Assembly: GCF_001190785.1 (NCBI RefSeq)
Contig: NZ_LGSS01000001.1
Span: 1-64,000 of the forward strand
From: Gottschalkia purinilytica
GTDB lineage: Bacteria; Bacillota; Clostridia; Tissierellales; Gottschalkiaceae
DNA length: 64,000 nt
Direction of reading: 5' to 3'
Part shown: piece after piece, positions 7,163 through 15,379 of the stretch
How positions within the stretch are numbered: position 1 is the first letter of the stretch
How the letters are laid out: each line of letters begins with the position of its first letter
Notes under the pieces: model-generated
The model's input: only the letters and a program-made list of their open reading frames with translations
The model's database searches: none
What the model was told of the DNA's origin: nothing
Program-made: the position numbers and the translations under genes

Positions 7163-7885
7163 TTAAATTAAGTTTCTAATGATCGGTAGCACATTATCGT
7201 AGTATCTAAATGATGCCACTTGTTTATTTGAGCACCTTGACTTATCCCAAACTTCAATACCATACTCGTCTGTTTTAAGATTGTATTTATTTGCTAACCT
7301 ACCAACCATGTTTGCAGAAATGCCTAATCGTTTCCCTATGTCCTCTGCGGTAAGTGTCTCTCTTTCTACCTTGGGTAAAGGTAATAGTTGCTCTCCTGTC
7401 ATTATTTCCGTTGCTTTTGAATGAAGTATCTGTTTATATTCAGGAATTTGTACTTTTTCTGCTATCTGTAGTAATATCTTAGCTTGTCTTACTTTAGAGT
7501 TATTTAGCCTTGCTTCTACTTCTTGTTGCTTAGTTAAATCTATTATTTTCTTTTGTTGATCTATTACTGCATCTTCCATTTCGTGAAATCTATTTATATA
7601 CGTTGCTGTAAATACTGATCCTTTCTGTCCTGTAAGCTTATGTGCTATAAATTCACAACCTTTTCTTGTGACTTCGTAGCAAGGTCTTTTTTCTCCCTTA
7701 CTATCTACGTAGGTACTTTCCACGAAGAAATCTGACGCCCTCAATTTTGAGTTGGTTAAATACTTTACATAATTTTCAATATCTCTTATTAGATTGTCAT
7801 GTCTTTTCCCCACCATCTCAGCCACTTCTCTACTGCTTAGAGTTAACTCTTCTTGTTGATTTTGAATGTTAATTAAGTTGTTCAT
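7163..7885 (-). CDS. Rha-family phage regulatory protein
   Basis: 240 aa. The N-terminal Rha domain (about residues 14-100) shows LTLSSREVAEMVGKRHDNLI and YEVTRKGCEFIAHKLTGQKG, both diagnostic. A coiled segment follows (about 105-140), then a C-terminal winged-HTH-like domain (LTAEDIGKRLGISANMVGRL), as in antirepressor C-termini. Rha proteins are associated with control of lysogeny and host factors in temperate phages. Start at 7885 after AAAGGGAGGA. It sits in the early leftward transcript. Confidence 0.82.
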   Translation of the reverse strand: MNNLINIQNQQEELTLSSREVAEMVGKRHDNLIRDIENYVKYLTNSKLRASDFFVESTYVDSKGEKRPCYEVTRKGCEFIAHKLTGQKGSVFTATYINRFHEMEDAVIDQQKKIIDLTKQQEVEARLNNSKVRQAKILLQIAEKVQIPEYKQILHSKATEIMTGEQLLPLPKVERETLTAEDIGKRLGISANMVGRLANKYNLKTDEYGIEVWDKSRCSNKQVASFRYYDNVLPIIRNLI

Positions 7886-7899
7886 ATGTATTCCTCCCT

Positions 7900-8190
7900 T
7901 TAACTTGTTATCACTTTAGATGTTTCAACCATAACGTTTGTTAAAATGCCCTTTAATTTTTCATTTTCTTCCTTAAGTTTTTCAATTTCATTTTCTAGCC
8001 TTCTAACTCGAAGAGGAGATGCTTTTTCTAATTTAACCCCTTCTAGTTCTGCTATGTGTTGTTGAGTAAATCTTATAGCTGGAATTCCTTTACATGGAGT
8101 CAAAACTCCTTCTTTTCTCCAATTTTCTATAGCTCTTACTGTAACTTGCCATCTTTCCGCTAAATCTTTTTGAGTTAATAACTTGTCCAT
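7900..8190 (-). CDS. MerR-like HTH protein with coiled-coil tail
   Basis: 96 aa. The N-terminal HTH (residues 3-50: LLTQKDLAERWQVTVRAIENW) is of the MerR/excisionase type. It is followed by a leucine-zipper-like helix (about 58-85: LRVRRLENEIEKLKEENEKL) that would dimerise the protein. Start at 8190 after TTAAGGAGGCTG. Second gene of the leftward early operon after the Cro-like gene, so it is probably an early regulator. Confidence 0.7.
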   Translation of the reverse strand: MDKLLTQKDLAERWQVTVRAIENWRKEGVLTPCKGIPAIRFTQQHIAELEGVKLEKASPLRVRRLENEIEKLKEENEKLKGILTNVMVETSKVITS

Positions 8191-8209
8191 ATTTACAGCC
8201 TCCTTAAAT

Positions 8210-8404
8210 TTATGGAATTAGTTTTTCTAAAGGTACCTTTAATGCTTCTGAAATCTTTTTTACAATTTTCATAGAAGGGTTTTGTCTCTTATTATTGATC
8301 AACTCACTTAGATATGAGTTAGAGACACCACTATCTTTTGAAATTTTATACATACTAACTTTTTGTTTATCTGCTATATTTTTAATCCTTTCGCCTATCG
8401 TCAA
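8210..8404 (-). CDS. Cro-like XRE regulator
   Basis: 64 aa, a single XRE domain (IGERIKNIADKQKVSMYKIS, SGVSNSYLSELINNKRQNPS, then KVPLEKLIP). First gene of the leftward early operon, divergent from the CI-like gene at 8,602, which is the classical lambdoid switch layout. The start is TTG at 8404 downstream of GGAAGTG. Palindromic operator-like sites in the shared 197-bp region are listed separately. Confidence 0.82.
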   Translation of the reverse strand: MTIGERIKNIADKQKVSMYKISKDSGVSNSYLSELINNKRQNPSMKIVKKISEALKVPLEKLIP

Positions 8405-8454
8405 GTCTTCACTTCCTTTCTTTATCTATGTCGTAATTACATAATATATCGTTC

Positions 8455-8580
8455 ACGAAATATTTACAATCATTATATTCCGTAGCTACGTTAGTTTGTA
8501 TTCATATCTCTTCTAATTTTTAAAAATATCTTGACATTACGAAATATTTCGTTTAATATATTTATATATAACGAAATATA
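8455..8580. promoter_or_regulatory. Lysis-lysogeny switch: operator palindromes and repressor promoter
   Basis: ACGAAATATTTCGT (8539-8552) is a perfect 14-bp palindrome. A degenerate copy, ACGAAATATTTACA, lies at 8455-8468 and a half site, ACGAAATATA, at 8571-8580. The perfect copy sits exactly in the 17-bp spacer of a rightward promoter, TTGACA (8531-8536) and TAATAT (8554-8559), for the CI-like gene, so a bound repressor would block its own promoter. The distal copy is positioned toward the Cro-side gene. Binding by either XRE protein is inferred. Confidence 0.7.
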
Positions 8581-8601
8581 ATAACAAAGGAGTTTATGTA
8601 T

Positions 8602-9015
8602 ATGTTTAAAAAGGAGTTAGTGTTAAGTATTATGGAATCTAAAGGTTGGACTAAATACAGATTAGCTAAAGAGGCTGGCTTAGCACATTCAACTTTACAT
8701 GACATTATTAGTGGAAAAAATGTAAGTCCGACAGCTAGAACGCTTCAAAAATTGGCAGATGCTTTAAATGTTTCGATAGATGAATTGATGGAGGATGAAT
8801 CAGGAGTAAGGAGTTATGATGAGATAGAAGTATCGGGAGATAAAAAAGAAAACAAATCTTCTACAGTTGAAGAAGATTTGTTTAATGAATATATGAATTA
8901 CAGTGTCGATGAATTGGAACAGAAGTTCGAAGAATTATATCCTAAGATAAGAAAACTATCTAAACAAGATGCAGAAAAGCTTTTGAAGATAATAAAAACC
9001 TATTTAGATGAGTAA
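8602..9015 (+). CDS. CI-like phage repressor (XRE family)
   Basis: 137 aa from ATG at 8602. The ATG at 8596 is only three bases from GGAG, whereas 8602 is nine bases away. The N-terminal XRE domain (about residues 3-62) shows WTKYRLAKEAGLAHSTLHDI. The C-terminal half is acidic and helical (DELEQKFEELYPKIRKLSKQ) and lacks a LexA-type Ser/Lys peptidase domain, so induction would not be by RecA-stimulated autocleavage. Divergent from the Cro-like gene. Probably maintains lysogeny. Confidence 0.8.
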   Translation: MFKKELVLSIMESKGWTKYRLAKEAGLAHSTLHDIISGKNVSPTARTLQKLADALNVSIDELMEDESGVRSYDEIEVSGDKKENKSSTVEEDLFNEYMNYSVDELEQKFEELYPKIRKLSKQDAEKLLKIIKTYLDE

Positions 9016-9019
9016 CGAA

Positions 9020-9127
9020 TTACGAGATATTCTCTAGGTAGATAAGTACATTGGAGAGTATTTTTAACACCCTTTTATTTTCTTCTTTAATTTTTTCTAA
9101 TTCCTTTTTTATTTCTAATAGTTCCAT
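9020..9127 (-). CDS. Micropeptide, amphipathic helix
   Basis: 35 aa (begins MELLEIKKELEKIKEENKR). ATG at 9127 is preceded by TAAGGAGGGGTTAT, a very strong ribosome site. The sequence is a single amphipathic or coiled-coil helix. It lies convergent with the repressor gene and ends four bases past its stop. It could be a small regulator or antisense-side product. I do not recognise it. Confidence 0.5.
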   Translation of the reverse strand: MELLEIKKELEKIKEENKRVLKILSNVLIYLENIS

Positions 9128-9160
9128 ATAACCCCTCCTTAGTTAAATTATAGCATGTTA

Positions 9161-9245
9161 AATATAACTAGCAGTTATATTTTCGACATTGTTATATTTT
9201 TCTTGTGGCATAATACGTGGGTTTTCGACATAATAATGTTATTAT
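9161..9245. promoter_or_regulatory. Operator-like repeats before the second XRE gene
   Basis: AATATAACT (9161-9169) and AGTTATATT (9173-9181) form a perfect 9-bp inverted repeat with a 3-bp centre. TTTTCGACAT occurs twice as a direct repeat (9180-9189 and 9222-9231). ATAATAA and TTATTAT (9230-9245) flank a 2-bp centre at the start codon. This clustering immediately upstream of an XRE gene suggests autoregulation and possible control of the downstream integrase. Confidence 0.45.
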
Positions 9246-9447
9246 GAAAAAACTAAGAAGAAAAAGAAACATGACACAAAAACAGTTAGCTAGACTATTG
9301 GGAGTTAGCCAGGTGTATATAAGCAGAATTGAAAATGGACATATAGAAGGACTTACTATTGGAAAATTAATAAGATTAGCTAAGATTCTAAGAGTTACAC
9401 CTAGTAATTTATTAGAGGTGCTCTTAAAAATAAGAAAAAGGAGGTAG
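9244..9447 (+). CDS. XRE-family regulator upstream of integrase
   Basis: 67 aa if started at ATG 9244 (MKKLRRKRNMTQKQLARLLG). A GTG at 9217 would add nine residues, but neither start has a clear ribosome site, so translation may be leaderless or weak. The HTH is LARLLGVSQVYISRIENGHI, and the tail VTPSNLLEVLLKIRKRR is basic. The gene ends 4 bp before the integrase start and next to its ribosome site, so the two are probably cotranscribed. It may set integrase level. Confidence 0.7.
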   Translation: MKKLRRKRNMTQKQLARLLGVSQVYISRIENGHIEGLTIGKLIRLAKILRVTPSNLLEVLLKIRKRR

Positions 9448-9451
9448 TCTA

Positions 9452-10534
9452 ATGCAATACAATATTACCTATAGGGAGAAAGATAAAGGCATACAATTTA
9501 TAATCTCTTATAAAGACCATGCCGGCAAATGGCGTCAAAAAAGTAAACAAGGATTTACAAAAAAGAAAGATGCCAAAAAGGCAGCTGACGAAATGCTCGA
9601 TGAGTTGAAAAAAAACTTTGAGCTCCAGATGACTTCAAACGCCGAATATCAAGGAATTACATTCGGCGACTTTGTAAGCATGAATATAGAGCATGAAAAA
9701 TTATACAAAGAGAGAAATACTATAATCGGATACAAAACTGTATTTAAAAAATTCTCTAGGCTCCATGATATACCTTTGAAAAAAATTAATTTTTCACATA
9801 TACAATCTTGCATAGATGAAATGGTTCAAGCTGATTATAAAATAAGTACTATAAAAACTTATATACAAAAATTAAAAACATTTCTAAATTGGGCTGTAGA
9901 CCCCTATAAAATTATAAAAGAAAATCCAGTAACTAATATAAAAATTCCTGAGTACAAAAAAGAAGATCAAATCAAAGCATTGAATAGACAAGACCTTGAA
10001 AAACTTCTAAGTAAGGTTAAACCAAATAATGATTATATGATTACATTAATTGCTGCAACATGTGGACTTAGACTAGGTGAAATATTAGGGTTGACTTGGA
10101 ATGATATTGATTTTAAAAACTCGACCTTAAGCGTAAATAAACAATGGAAAATATTAAAAGACAATACTTATGGCTTTGGTGACTTAAAAACTAAAAATTC
10201 AAATAGAGTAGTTCCAATTCCACCGAAAACTCTTAAAGAATTAAAAAAATATCAAAATGAAAGTGTTACCGATATTAATAACAGACTATTTTTGAATAAA
10301 CAAACAAGTTCTACTTCCGTAAAACTTAACTACAAATATAGTCGTAACGGATACAATATTTCAGTTCACGACTTAAGACATACTTATGCTACTTTACTAG
10401 TTGCGAATGGAGTTGATTTTAAAACAGCTGCTCAGTTGCTTGGACACTCTGTAGAAATGACAATGAAAATATACTCTCACGTAACCGATGATATGTTAAA
10501 AAGAACCACTCAAATAGTAAATAATGTTTTTTAA
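9452..10534 (+). CDS. int: Tyrosine integrase of the prophage
   Basis: 360 aa, typical of Tn916/phage integrases of Gram-positive bacteria. An N-terminal arm-binding domain (about residues 1-55) is followed by a SAM-like core-binding domain (70-155) and a catalytic domain (175-350). Catalytic residues visible are R207 (CGLRLGEI), a lysine near 246-248, H306 and R309 (HDLRH), H332 (LLGHS) and the nucleophile Y341 (KIYSHV). ATG at 9452 follows AAAGGAGGTAGTCTA. Its 3' end lies at the phage-chromosome junction, as expected for an integrase next to att. Confidence 0.95.
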   Translation: MQYNITYREKDKGIQFIISYKDHAGKWRQKSKQGFTKKKDAKKAADEMLDELKKNFELQMTSNAEYQGITFGDFVSMNIEHEKLYKERNTIIGYKTVFKKFSRLHDIPLKKINFSHIQSCIDEMVQADYKISTIKTYIQKLKTFLNWAVDPYKIIKENPVTNIKIPEYKKEDQIKALNRQDLEKLLSKVKPNNDYMITLIAATCGLRLGEILGLTWNDIDFKNSTLSVNKQWKILKDNTYGFGDLKTKNSNRVVPIPPKTLKELKKYQNESVTDINNRLFLNKQTSSTSVKLNYKYSRNGYNISVHDLRHTYATLLVANGVDFKTAAQLLGHSVEMTMKIYSHVTDDMLKRTTQIVNNVF

Positions 10535-11009
10535 ATTGTTTTTGACGTTTTTTTGACGAAACAAAAACAAGTGCTGTAAATTCAATGCTTACTTGATTTT
10601 TTATTATTTGTCTATAAAATAATAAATTAATAAAAAAACAAAATACAGCTCCAACTATTAGTAAATTATCTGGAATAATCATATATTTGTAGTCTATAGT
10701 AGTAATTATTATTAAAATTATAAAAAGAAGTGAATATTTCAATGTATAAATGCTTGTCCCAAATTTAACATAAGTTAATATACATACTAATAACATAGCA
10801 ATTATTATAAATTTAATCTGCATTGAACTATAAAGATTACAATTTTTACATAGGCAGAGTGTTAGAATTTTTTTTGATTTTTTTAGTTCTTCGTTACAAT
10901 TAGGACATACCTTATGGAACTTTCTTTTTAGTGTATCTATTGATACAAAACTGATATACATGCATAAATAAGTTATAATCAATAATAAAAGTAAAAAAGC
11001 AAACTTCAT
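10419..11009 (-). pseudogene. pilD: Prepilin peptidase, N-terminal part, cut by prophage insertion
   Basis: Type IV prepilin peptidase (cleaves and N-methylates prepilins at the membrane). Native sequence covers about residues 1-139: a first TM helix, a zinc-binding cytoplasmic loop (CPNC at 35-38 and CKNC at 54-57), further TM helices, and the first active-site Asp in IITTIDYKYMIIPD (D106). The second catalytic Asp (GxGD motif) and the last TM helices are missing. The last ~57 residues are basic, not membrane-like, and overlap the integrase gene antisense. The 3' half should lie at the far prophage end. Last gene of the pil operon. Confidence 0.75.
10535..10600. other. Predicted prophage attachment-site region (phage/pilD junction)
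   Basis: Immediately after the integrase stop come two TTTGACG direct repeats 11 bp apart (10541-10547, 10552-10558), one helical turn, which look like integrase arm sites. On the other strand, the pilD frame is recognisable down to about residue 139 (around 10,592) and then reads through phage DNA. The crossover core must lie about 10,560-10,600. The other end of the prophage is outside the window, so the exact core cannot be read. Confidence 0.55.
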
Positions 11010-11034
11010 AGAATCATCTCACTATAAATTTATT

Positions 11035-11454
11035 CTAAATATTATTATCTTTCTTTAAAGTTACCTTTGGATATAATTCTTCTCCTGTATGAACATACCT
11101 TACTTTAACTTTTCCACTCTTTTCTAGTATAACTTCAAATGCATTCTCTCTATTATAGTATTGGGATTTTAAGTCTTCCTCTTTTACATAGTTATTCTTT
11201 TTAAGCTTTTCAATTAAATTATTTTCATCTTTTGCATCTTCATTTATTGTTGAGTATATTTCAGTAATTTTAGCTATATTAGCAGCAGTTATTAAGTCAG
11301 CCTTAAGTTTAGAATCTTTCATTATATTCATAAAGTTAGGAATCATAATAGCAAATAATATTCCTAATATAGCTACAACTACTATTACCTCTATTAGAGT
11401 AAATCCTCTTTTGTTTTTTAAAACTTTTTTATAGTTATTATCATAGTTTATCAC
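11035..11454 (-). CDS. Type IV major/minor pilin
   Basis: 139 aa. The prepilin leader ends KNKRG, then FTLIEVIVVVAILGILFAIMI: the G/F cleavage site, Glu5 and the hydrophobic helix of class IVa pilins. The mature protein is about 122 aa with no Cys pair. Start is GTG at 11454. It is 25 bp from pilD and 21 bp from pilC in the operon. Processing would need PilD, which is interrupted next door, so pilus assembly may depend on phage state or a second peptidase. Confidence 0.9.
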   Translation of the reverse strand: MINYDNNYKKVLKNKRGFTLIEVIVVVAILGILFAIMIPNFMNIMKDSKLKADLITAANIAKITEIYSTINEDAKDENNLIEKLKKNNYVKEEDLKSQYYNRENAFEVILEKSGKVKVRYVHTGEELYPKVTLKKDNNI

Positions 11455-11475
11455 CCCTATAAATATTTTTTGAAA

Positions 11476-12699
11476 TCATATACTATTTATTAAATTAAAT
11501 ATAGGAAATATGACTACTATTACTATAATTCCAACTATTATTGATACTAGAAATATCATTATAGGTTCTATTAATTTTATATATTTGTCAGATAAAATTT
11601 CTAAATCTTTTTCGTAATATTCCCCTACTTTACATAATACTTCTTCTAGTCTTCCTGATTCTTCTCCAATGTTAATCATTGAAGTCATTCCCTGATAAAA
11701 AATAGTTCTACTTTTCATACAGTAAGATAAACTGTCTCCATTCTCTACTTCGTTTTTTATTTCCAGTATATTTTTATTACAATAAATATTTTCTACTATA
11801 CTTGAAGCTATATCTAAGGATTCTATCAATGATACTCCAGATGATATAAGCATGTATAAAGTCTTAGAAAATTTGATAGCTGTACTTGTCTTAAGTATTT
11901 CTTTTAATATTGGTATTTTAAATTTAAATTTATCATATTTGGTCTTAACACTATTTAATGTCAAAATTTTTTTTAGTATCAAAATAAAACTAATTAAAAA
12001 TAAAATAAAAATATAATTATATTTCTTTAGAAAATTACTTACACTCATCAAGACTTTTAAAGTAAGCGGAATCTCTATATTGTTCATTTCAAATATTATA
12101 ATAAAGTTTGGTACTATAAATAATAGTATAAATGTTATAGCTAAAAAACATGTTATACTAAGTAATATAGGGTATATAGTAGCACTTTTTATTTTATTAT
12201 TTATTAAATCTTGCTTTTCATAGTAATCAGATGCTTTATAGAGTGCTTCATCTATATTTCCACTTATTTCTCCTGCTCGTATCATATTGATTAAAAGATT
12301 AGGAAATATATCTTTACGTTTACTAATACTTTTATAAAACGTAGAACCATTTAACAGGTCATATGTTATTTTACTTATAGCTATTTTCATTTCTTTATTG
12401 TTAGTTTCTAGAAGTATAGCATCTAATGAATTGATAATAGGTACTCCTACATTAAGCATTATAGATAACTGTCTACAAAAATCTGAGATTTCTTTTAAGT
12501 TTGGTTTATCAAAATTTATAAACCCTCTAGATTTGAGTAGCATAATGATATTTTTTTTAGTTTGTATTTTCTTTATTTTAACAGGAAAATATTTGTTATC
12601 TCTAAGCATTAATAAAACATCTTCCTTATTTTGTCCTTCATGTATCCCTGATACTTTTTTACCTAGTTCGTTAAATGCTATATACCTATATTTAGGCAT
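11476..12699 (-). CDS. pilC: Type IV pilus inner-membrane platform protein PilC
   Basis: 407 aa from ATG at 12699 (MPKYRYIAFNELGKK). An in-frame ATG eight codons upstream has no ribosome site. It carries two T2SSF domains (about residues 65-190 and 270-395), each ending in membrane helices near 165-190, 215-235 and 375-400. The family signature DFCRQLSIMLNVGVP starts the first domain, and the second shows FSKTLYMLISSGVSLIESL. It forms the platform on which PilB and PilT act. Between pilT and the pilin gene. Confidence 0.92.
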   Translation of the reverse strand: MPKYRYIAFNELGKKVSGIHEGQNKEDVLLMLRDNKYFPVKIKKIQTKKNIIMLLKSRGFINFDKPNLKEISDFCRQLSIMLNVGVPIINSLDAILLETNNKEMKIAISKITYDLLNGSTFYKSISKRKDIFPNLLINMIRAGEISGNIDEALYKASDYYEKQDLINNKIKSATIYPILLSITCFLAITFILLFIVPNFIIIFEMNNIEIPLTLKVLMSVSNFLKKYNYIFILFLISFILILKKILTLNSVKTKYDKFKFKIPILKEILKTSTAIKFSKTLYMLISSGVSLIESLDIASSIVENIYCNKNILEIKNEVENGDSLSYCMKSRTIFYQGMTSMINIGEESGRLEEVLCKVGEYYEKDLEILSDKYIKLIEPIMIFLVSIIVGIIVIVVIFPIFNLINSI

Positions 12700-12729
12700 A
12701 AATTCACATCCCTTTTTTATCATTTAACG

Positions 12730-13788
12730 TTATAAAAATTTCAGTTTTCTTTTCATATATTTTTCATCTATACAATAATCAATAGTATCTTGCAAAGATA
12801 TAATACCCTTTATATATAGTTCATATAAAGAATCATCCATGGAGCTCATTCCATATTTATTTGAAGTTTGAATTATAGAGTTAATTTGGTAAGTCTTTTT
12901 TTCTCTGATTAAATTTTTAATGGCAGGGTTGGTTGTCATTACTTCTAAAGCTAATGCCCTTTTACCCTTACTAAAACTGGGTATTAATTGCTGAGATATA
13001 ATAGCTTCTAAAGTATTTGATATTTGTAATGAAATGTAATCTCTTTGATATATTGGAAACATATTTATTAATCTATCTATACTCTTAGGTGCTCCTATAG
13101 TATGTAGTGTGGAAAGTACTAAGTGACCTGTCTCTCCAGCATTTAAACATATTTCAACTGTTTCAACGTCTCTTATTTCTCCTACAAGTATTATGTTGGG
13201 ATCTTGTCTAAGAGCTGACCTAATCCCAGTTTTGAAACTTTTTGTATCCTTTCCTATTTCTCTTTGGCTTATTATACTTTTAATATTATTATGAGTATAT
13301 TCAATAGGATCTTCTAAAGTTATTATATTGCAGCACTTTTTATTATTTATCTCATTAATCATAGCAGATAGAGTAGTTGTCTTTCCGCTTCCAGCCGGTC
13401 CAGTTACCAATATTAAACCTCTTTTTTTACTACATAATTTTTTTACTACTTCAGGTAACTTTAACTCTTCTATTGATGGTATTTTAATTGGAATTATACG
13501 AATTGCTATACTATATTTTCCTCTTTGTCTAAATACATTTAATCTTAATCTTATAGATTTATCAATGTTCATTGATAAATCTATCTCTCCATACTTCTTT
13601 AATTTTAAATATTCTTCATTATTAAGTATACTTTCTAAAAACTTCAAAATATCTTTTAACTCTAAAATATTATCTTTTAACTTTTTTATACATCCATTTA
13701 TTCTTATCATTGGATAATGATCAGATATAAGATGTATGTCAGATGCATTTAAGTCTAAAGACTTCTTAATTAAGTTAATAATATTCAT
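12730..13788 (-). CDS. pilT: Twitching motility retraction ATPase PilT
   Basis: 352 aa. ATG at 13788 is chosen because AGGTG lies six bases upstream; a GTG three codons earlier overlaps that site. Walker A is GPAGSGKTT (about residues 130-138), the Asp box is LEDPIEY, Walker B is ILVGEIRD, and the His box is GHLVLSTLHT, all hallmarks of PilT. This hexameric cytoplasmic ATPase depolymerises pili. Thirteen to 22 bp follow pilB, so one transcript is likely. Its presence implies retractile pili rather than a pure secretion pseudopilus. Confidence 0.93.
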   Translation of the reverse strand: MNIINLIKKSLDLNASDIHLISDHYPMIRINGCIKKLKDNILELKDILKFLESILNNEEYLKLKKYGEIDLSMNIDKSIRLRLNVFRQRGKYSIAIRIIPIKIPSIEELKLPEVVKKLCSKKRGLILVTGPAGSGKTTTLSAMINEINNKKCCNIITLEDPIEYTHNNIKSIISQREIGKDTKSFKTGIRSALRQDPNIILVGEIRDVETVEICLNAGETGHLVLSTLHTIGAPKSIDRLINMFPIYQRDYISLQISNTLEAIISQQLIPSFSKGKRALALEVMTTNPAIKNLIREKKTYQINSIIQTSNKYGMSSMDDSLYELYIKGIISLQDTIDYCIDEKYMKRKLKFL

Positions 13789-13810
13789 CTTTTTCACCTA
13801 TAAAGTTTTT

Positions 13811-15328
13811 CTAAAATGTATGCAACAGATTTAAATATTCCTCTAAACTCGTAACTCCTTTAAACAATAATCTTTTGCAATTTTGAATCATCGTTGTCAT
13901 TCCTTTTTCACACAATTTATCTCTAATTTTCTCAATGCTTTTATTACCATCTATTAACTTTCTTATCTCATCGTTAATAAGCATTATTTCATGAATAGCT
14001 GTTCTGCCTAAGTAACCAGTATTCTTGCATTTATCACATCCATTTCCTCTATATAATAAATTACTTGCATCTACATTTAGAATTTCTTGCTCATATTCAT
14101 TAGGTATATAACTTTTTTTACAGTGATTACATATTTTTCTAACTAACCTTTGAGATATTACTCCAATCAAAGAAGATGATATTAAATAAGGTTCTATTCC
14201 CATGTCAATTAATCTAGCTATAGTTAACGGGGCATCATTTGTATGTAATGTACTTAATACAAGATGTCCCGTCATAGATGCCCTTATTGCTAATTGAGCT
14301 GTTTCAGTATCTCTTATTTCTCCCACCATGATTATATCAGGATCTTGTCTTAGTATAGATTTAAGTCCTGTTGAAAATGTCACTCCTGCCTTGTTATTGA
14401 CTTGAACCTGATTTATATCATCTAATTTATATTCTACTGGATCCTCTATAGTTATAATATTCTTATATTCTTTATTAATTTCATTGAGTATAGTGTACAT
14501 TGTAGTTGATTTGCCAACTCCAGTTGGTCCAACTGTTAGCAATAATCCCTTTGTATGTTCTATGAGATCATTAAATCTTTCTAAATTTTCATCTAAAAAA
14601 CCTAAATTATGTTTAGAAGAAAATAAATATTTTCTATCTAGTATTCTTATACAAATTTTTTCTCCATGTATGGTAGGTAAAGTGGATATTCTTAAATCAA
14701 ATATACAATTTTCAGTTTTTATTTCCATCCTACCATCTTGTGGGATTCTTTTTTCTGCAATATTAAGTTTTGACATTATCTTTATTCTTGTTATTATACC
14801 AGAATAAGTAGTAGGTGGTAAATCTATAGCCCTTCTTAATAATCCATCTACCCTAAAACGTACTTTTATAAATTTATCAAAAGGTTCTATATGTATATCA
14901 GTTGCTCTAGATTCAATGGCTTGTTTTACTATAGAATCTATCATCTTAGCTATAGGCCCACTACCAAGAGTATCATCTTTTTCATATTCTAAATAACTAT
15001 TATTTTCCGTAATGTATTCATCTGTATATCCTTTGATTTCCTTTTCGAAGATACTTTTTTCATAATATTCTTCTATGATACTTAATAGCTCTCCTTTAGG
15101 AAGTCTAATCGATTCTACATCCATATTAACCAATTTACTTATTTTGTCTATTATAAATAAATCTGTAGGATCTTCTAGTCCTATTAATAATTTGTCTTTT
15201 TCCTTTTTTAGAGGTATAACTAAATTTTTTTTTATTAGTTCTTCTGGTATTAATCTCATCAAAGAATTATCTATCCTATTGTTTTTTAATTTAAATTCTG
15301 TACATTTAGGATCAGATATATTTTTCAT
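13811..15328 (-). CDS. pilB: Type IV pilus assembly ATPase PilB
   Basis: 505 aa. An N-terminal MshEN-like domain (about residues 20-100) may bind c-di-GMP. The ATPase core has GPTGVGKSTT (Walker A, about 260), TIEDPVEY, DIIMVGEIRD (Walker B) and HLVLSTLHT. A zinc-finger insertion near 395-425 has CNHCK and CDKCKNTG. This cytoplasmic hexamer drives pilus extension. First gene of the pilBTC-pilin-pilD operon, start at 15328 after TAGGAGTAAGC. No pilM/N/O/Q genes are nearby, consistent with monoderm pili. Confidence 0.93.
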   Translation of the reverse strand: MKNISDPKCTEFKLKNNRIDNSLMRLIPEELIKKNLVIPLKKEKDKLLIGLEDPTDLFIIDKISKLVNMDVESIRLPKGELLSIIEEYYEKSIFEKEIKGYTDEYITENNSYLEYEKDDTLGSGPIAKMIDSIVKQAIESRATDIHIEPFDKFIKVRFRVDGLLRRAIDLPPTTYSGIITRIKIMSKLNIAEKRIPQDGRMEIKTENCIFDLRISTLPTIHGEKICIRILDRKYLFSSKHNLGFLDENLERFNDLIEHTKGLLLTVGPTGVGKSTTMYTILNEINKEYKNIITIEDPVEYKLDDINQVQVNNKAGVTFSTGLKSILRQDPDIIMVGEIRDTETAQLAIRASMTGHLVLSTLHTNDAPLTIARLIDMGIEPYLISSSLIGVISQRLVRKICNHCKKSYIPNEYEQEILNVDASNLLYRGNGCDKCKNTGYLGRTAIHEIMLINDEIRKLIDGNKSIEKIRDKLCEKGMTTMIQNCKRLLFKGVTSLEEYLNLLHTF

Positions 15329-15379
15329 AAGCTTACTCCTAAAAATTACTTTTGTTAATATCTGTAATTCTCCAGTTAT

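Noticed and set aside
10419-10534. Apparent C-terminal part of the prepilin peptidase frame antisense to the integrase
   Set aside because: It is basic and lacks membrane helices or the GxGD motif. It reads from phage DNA after the insertion point and is not native PilD.
12398-12727. Plus-strand frames over the pilus genes
   Set aside because: They are antisense to clear pilC/pilT/pilB coding regions and arise from AT-rich codon bias.
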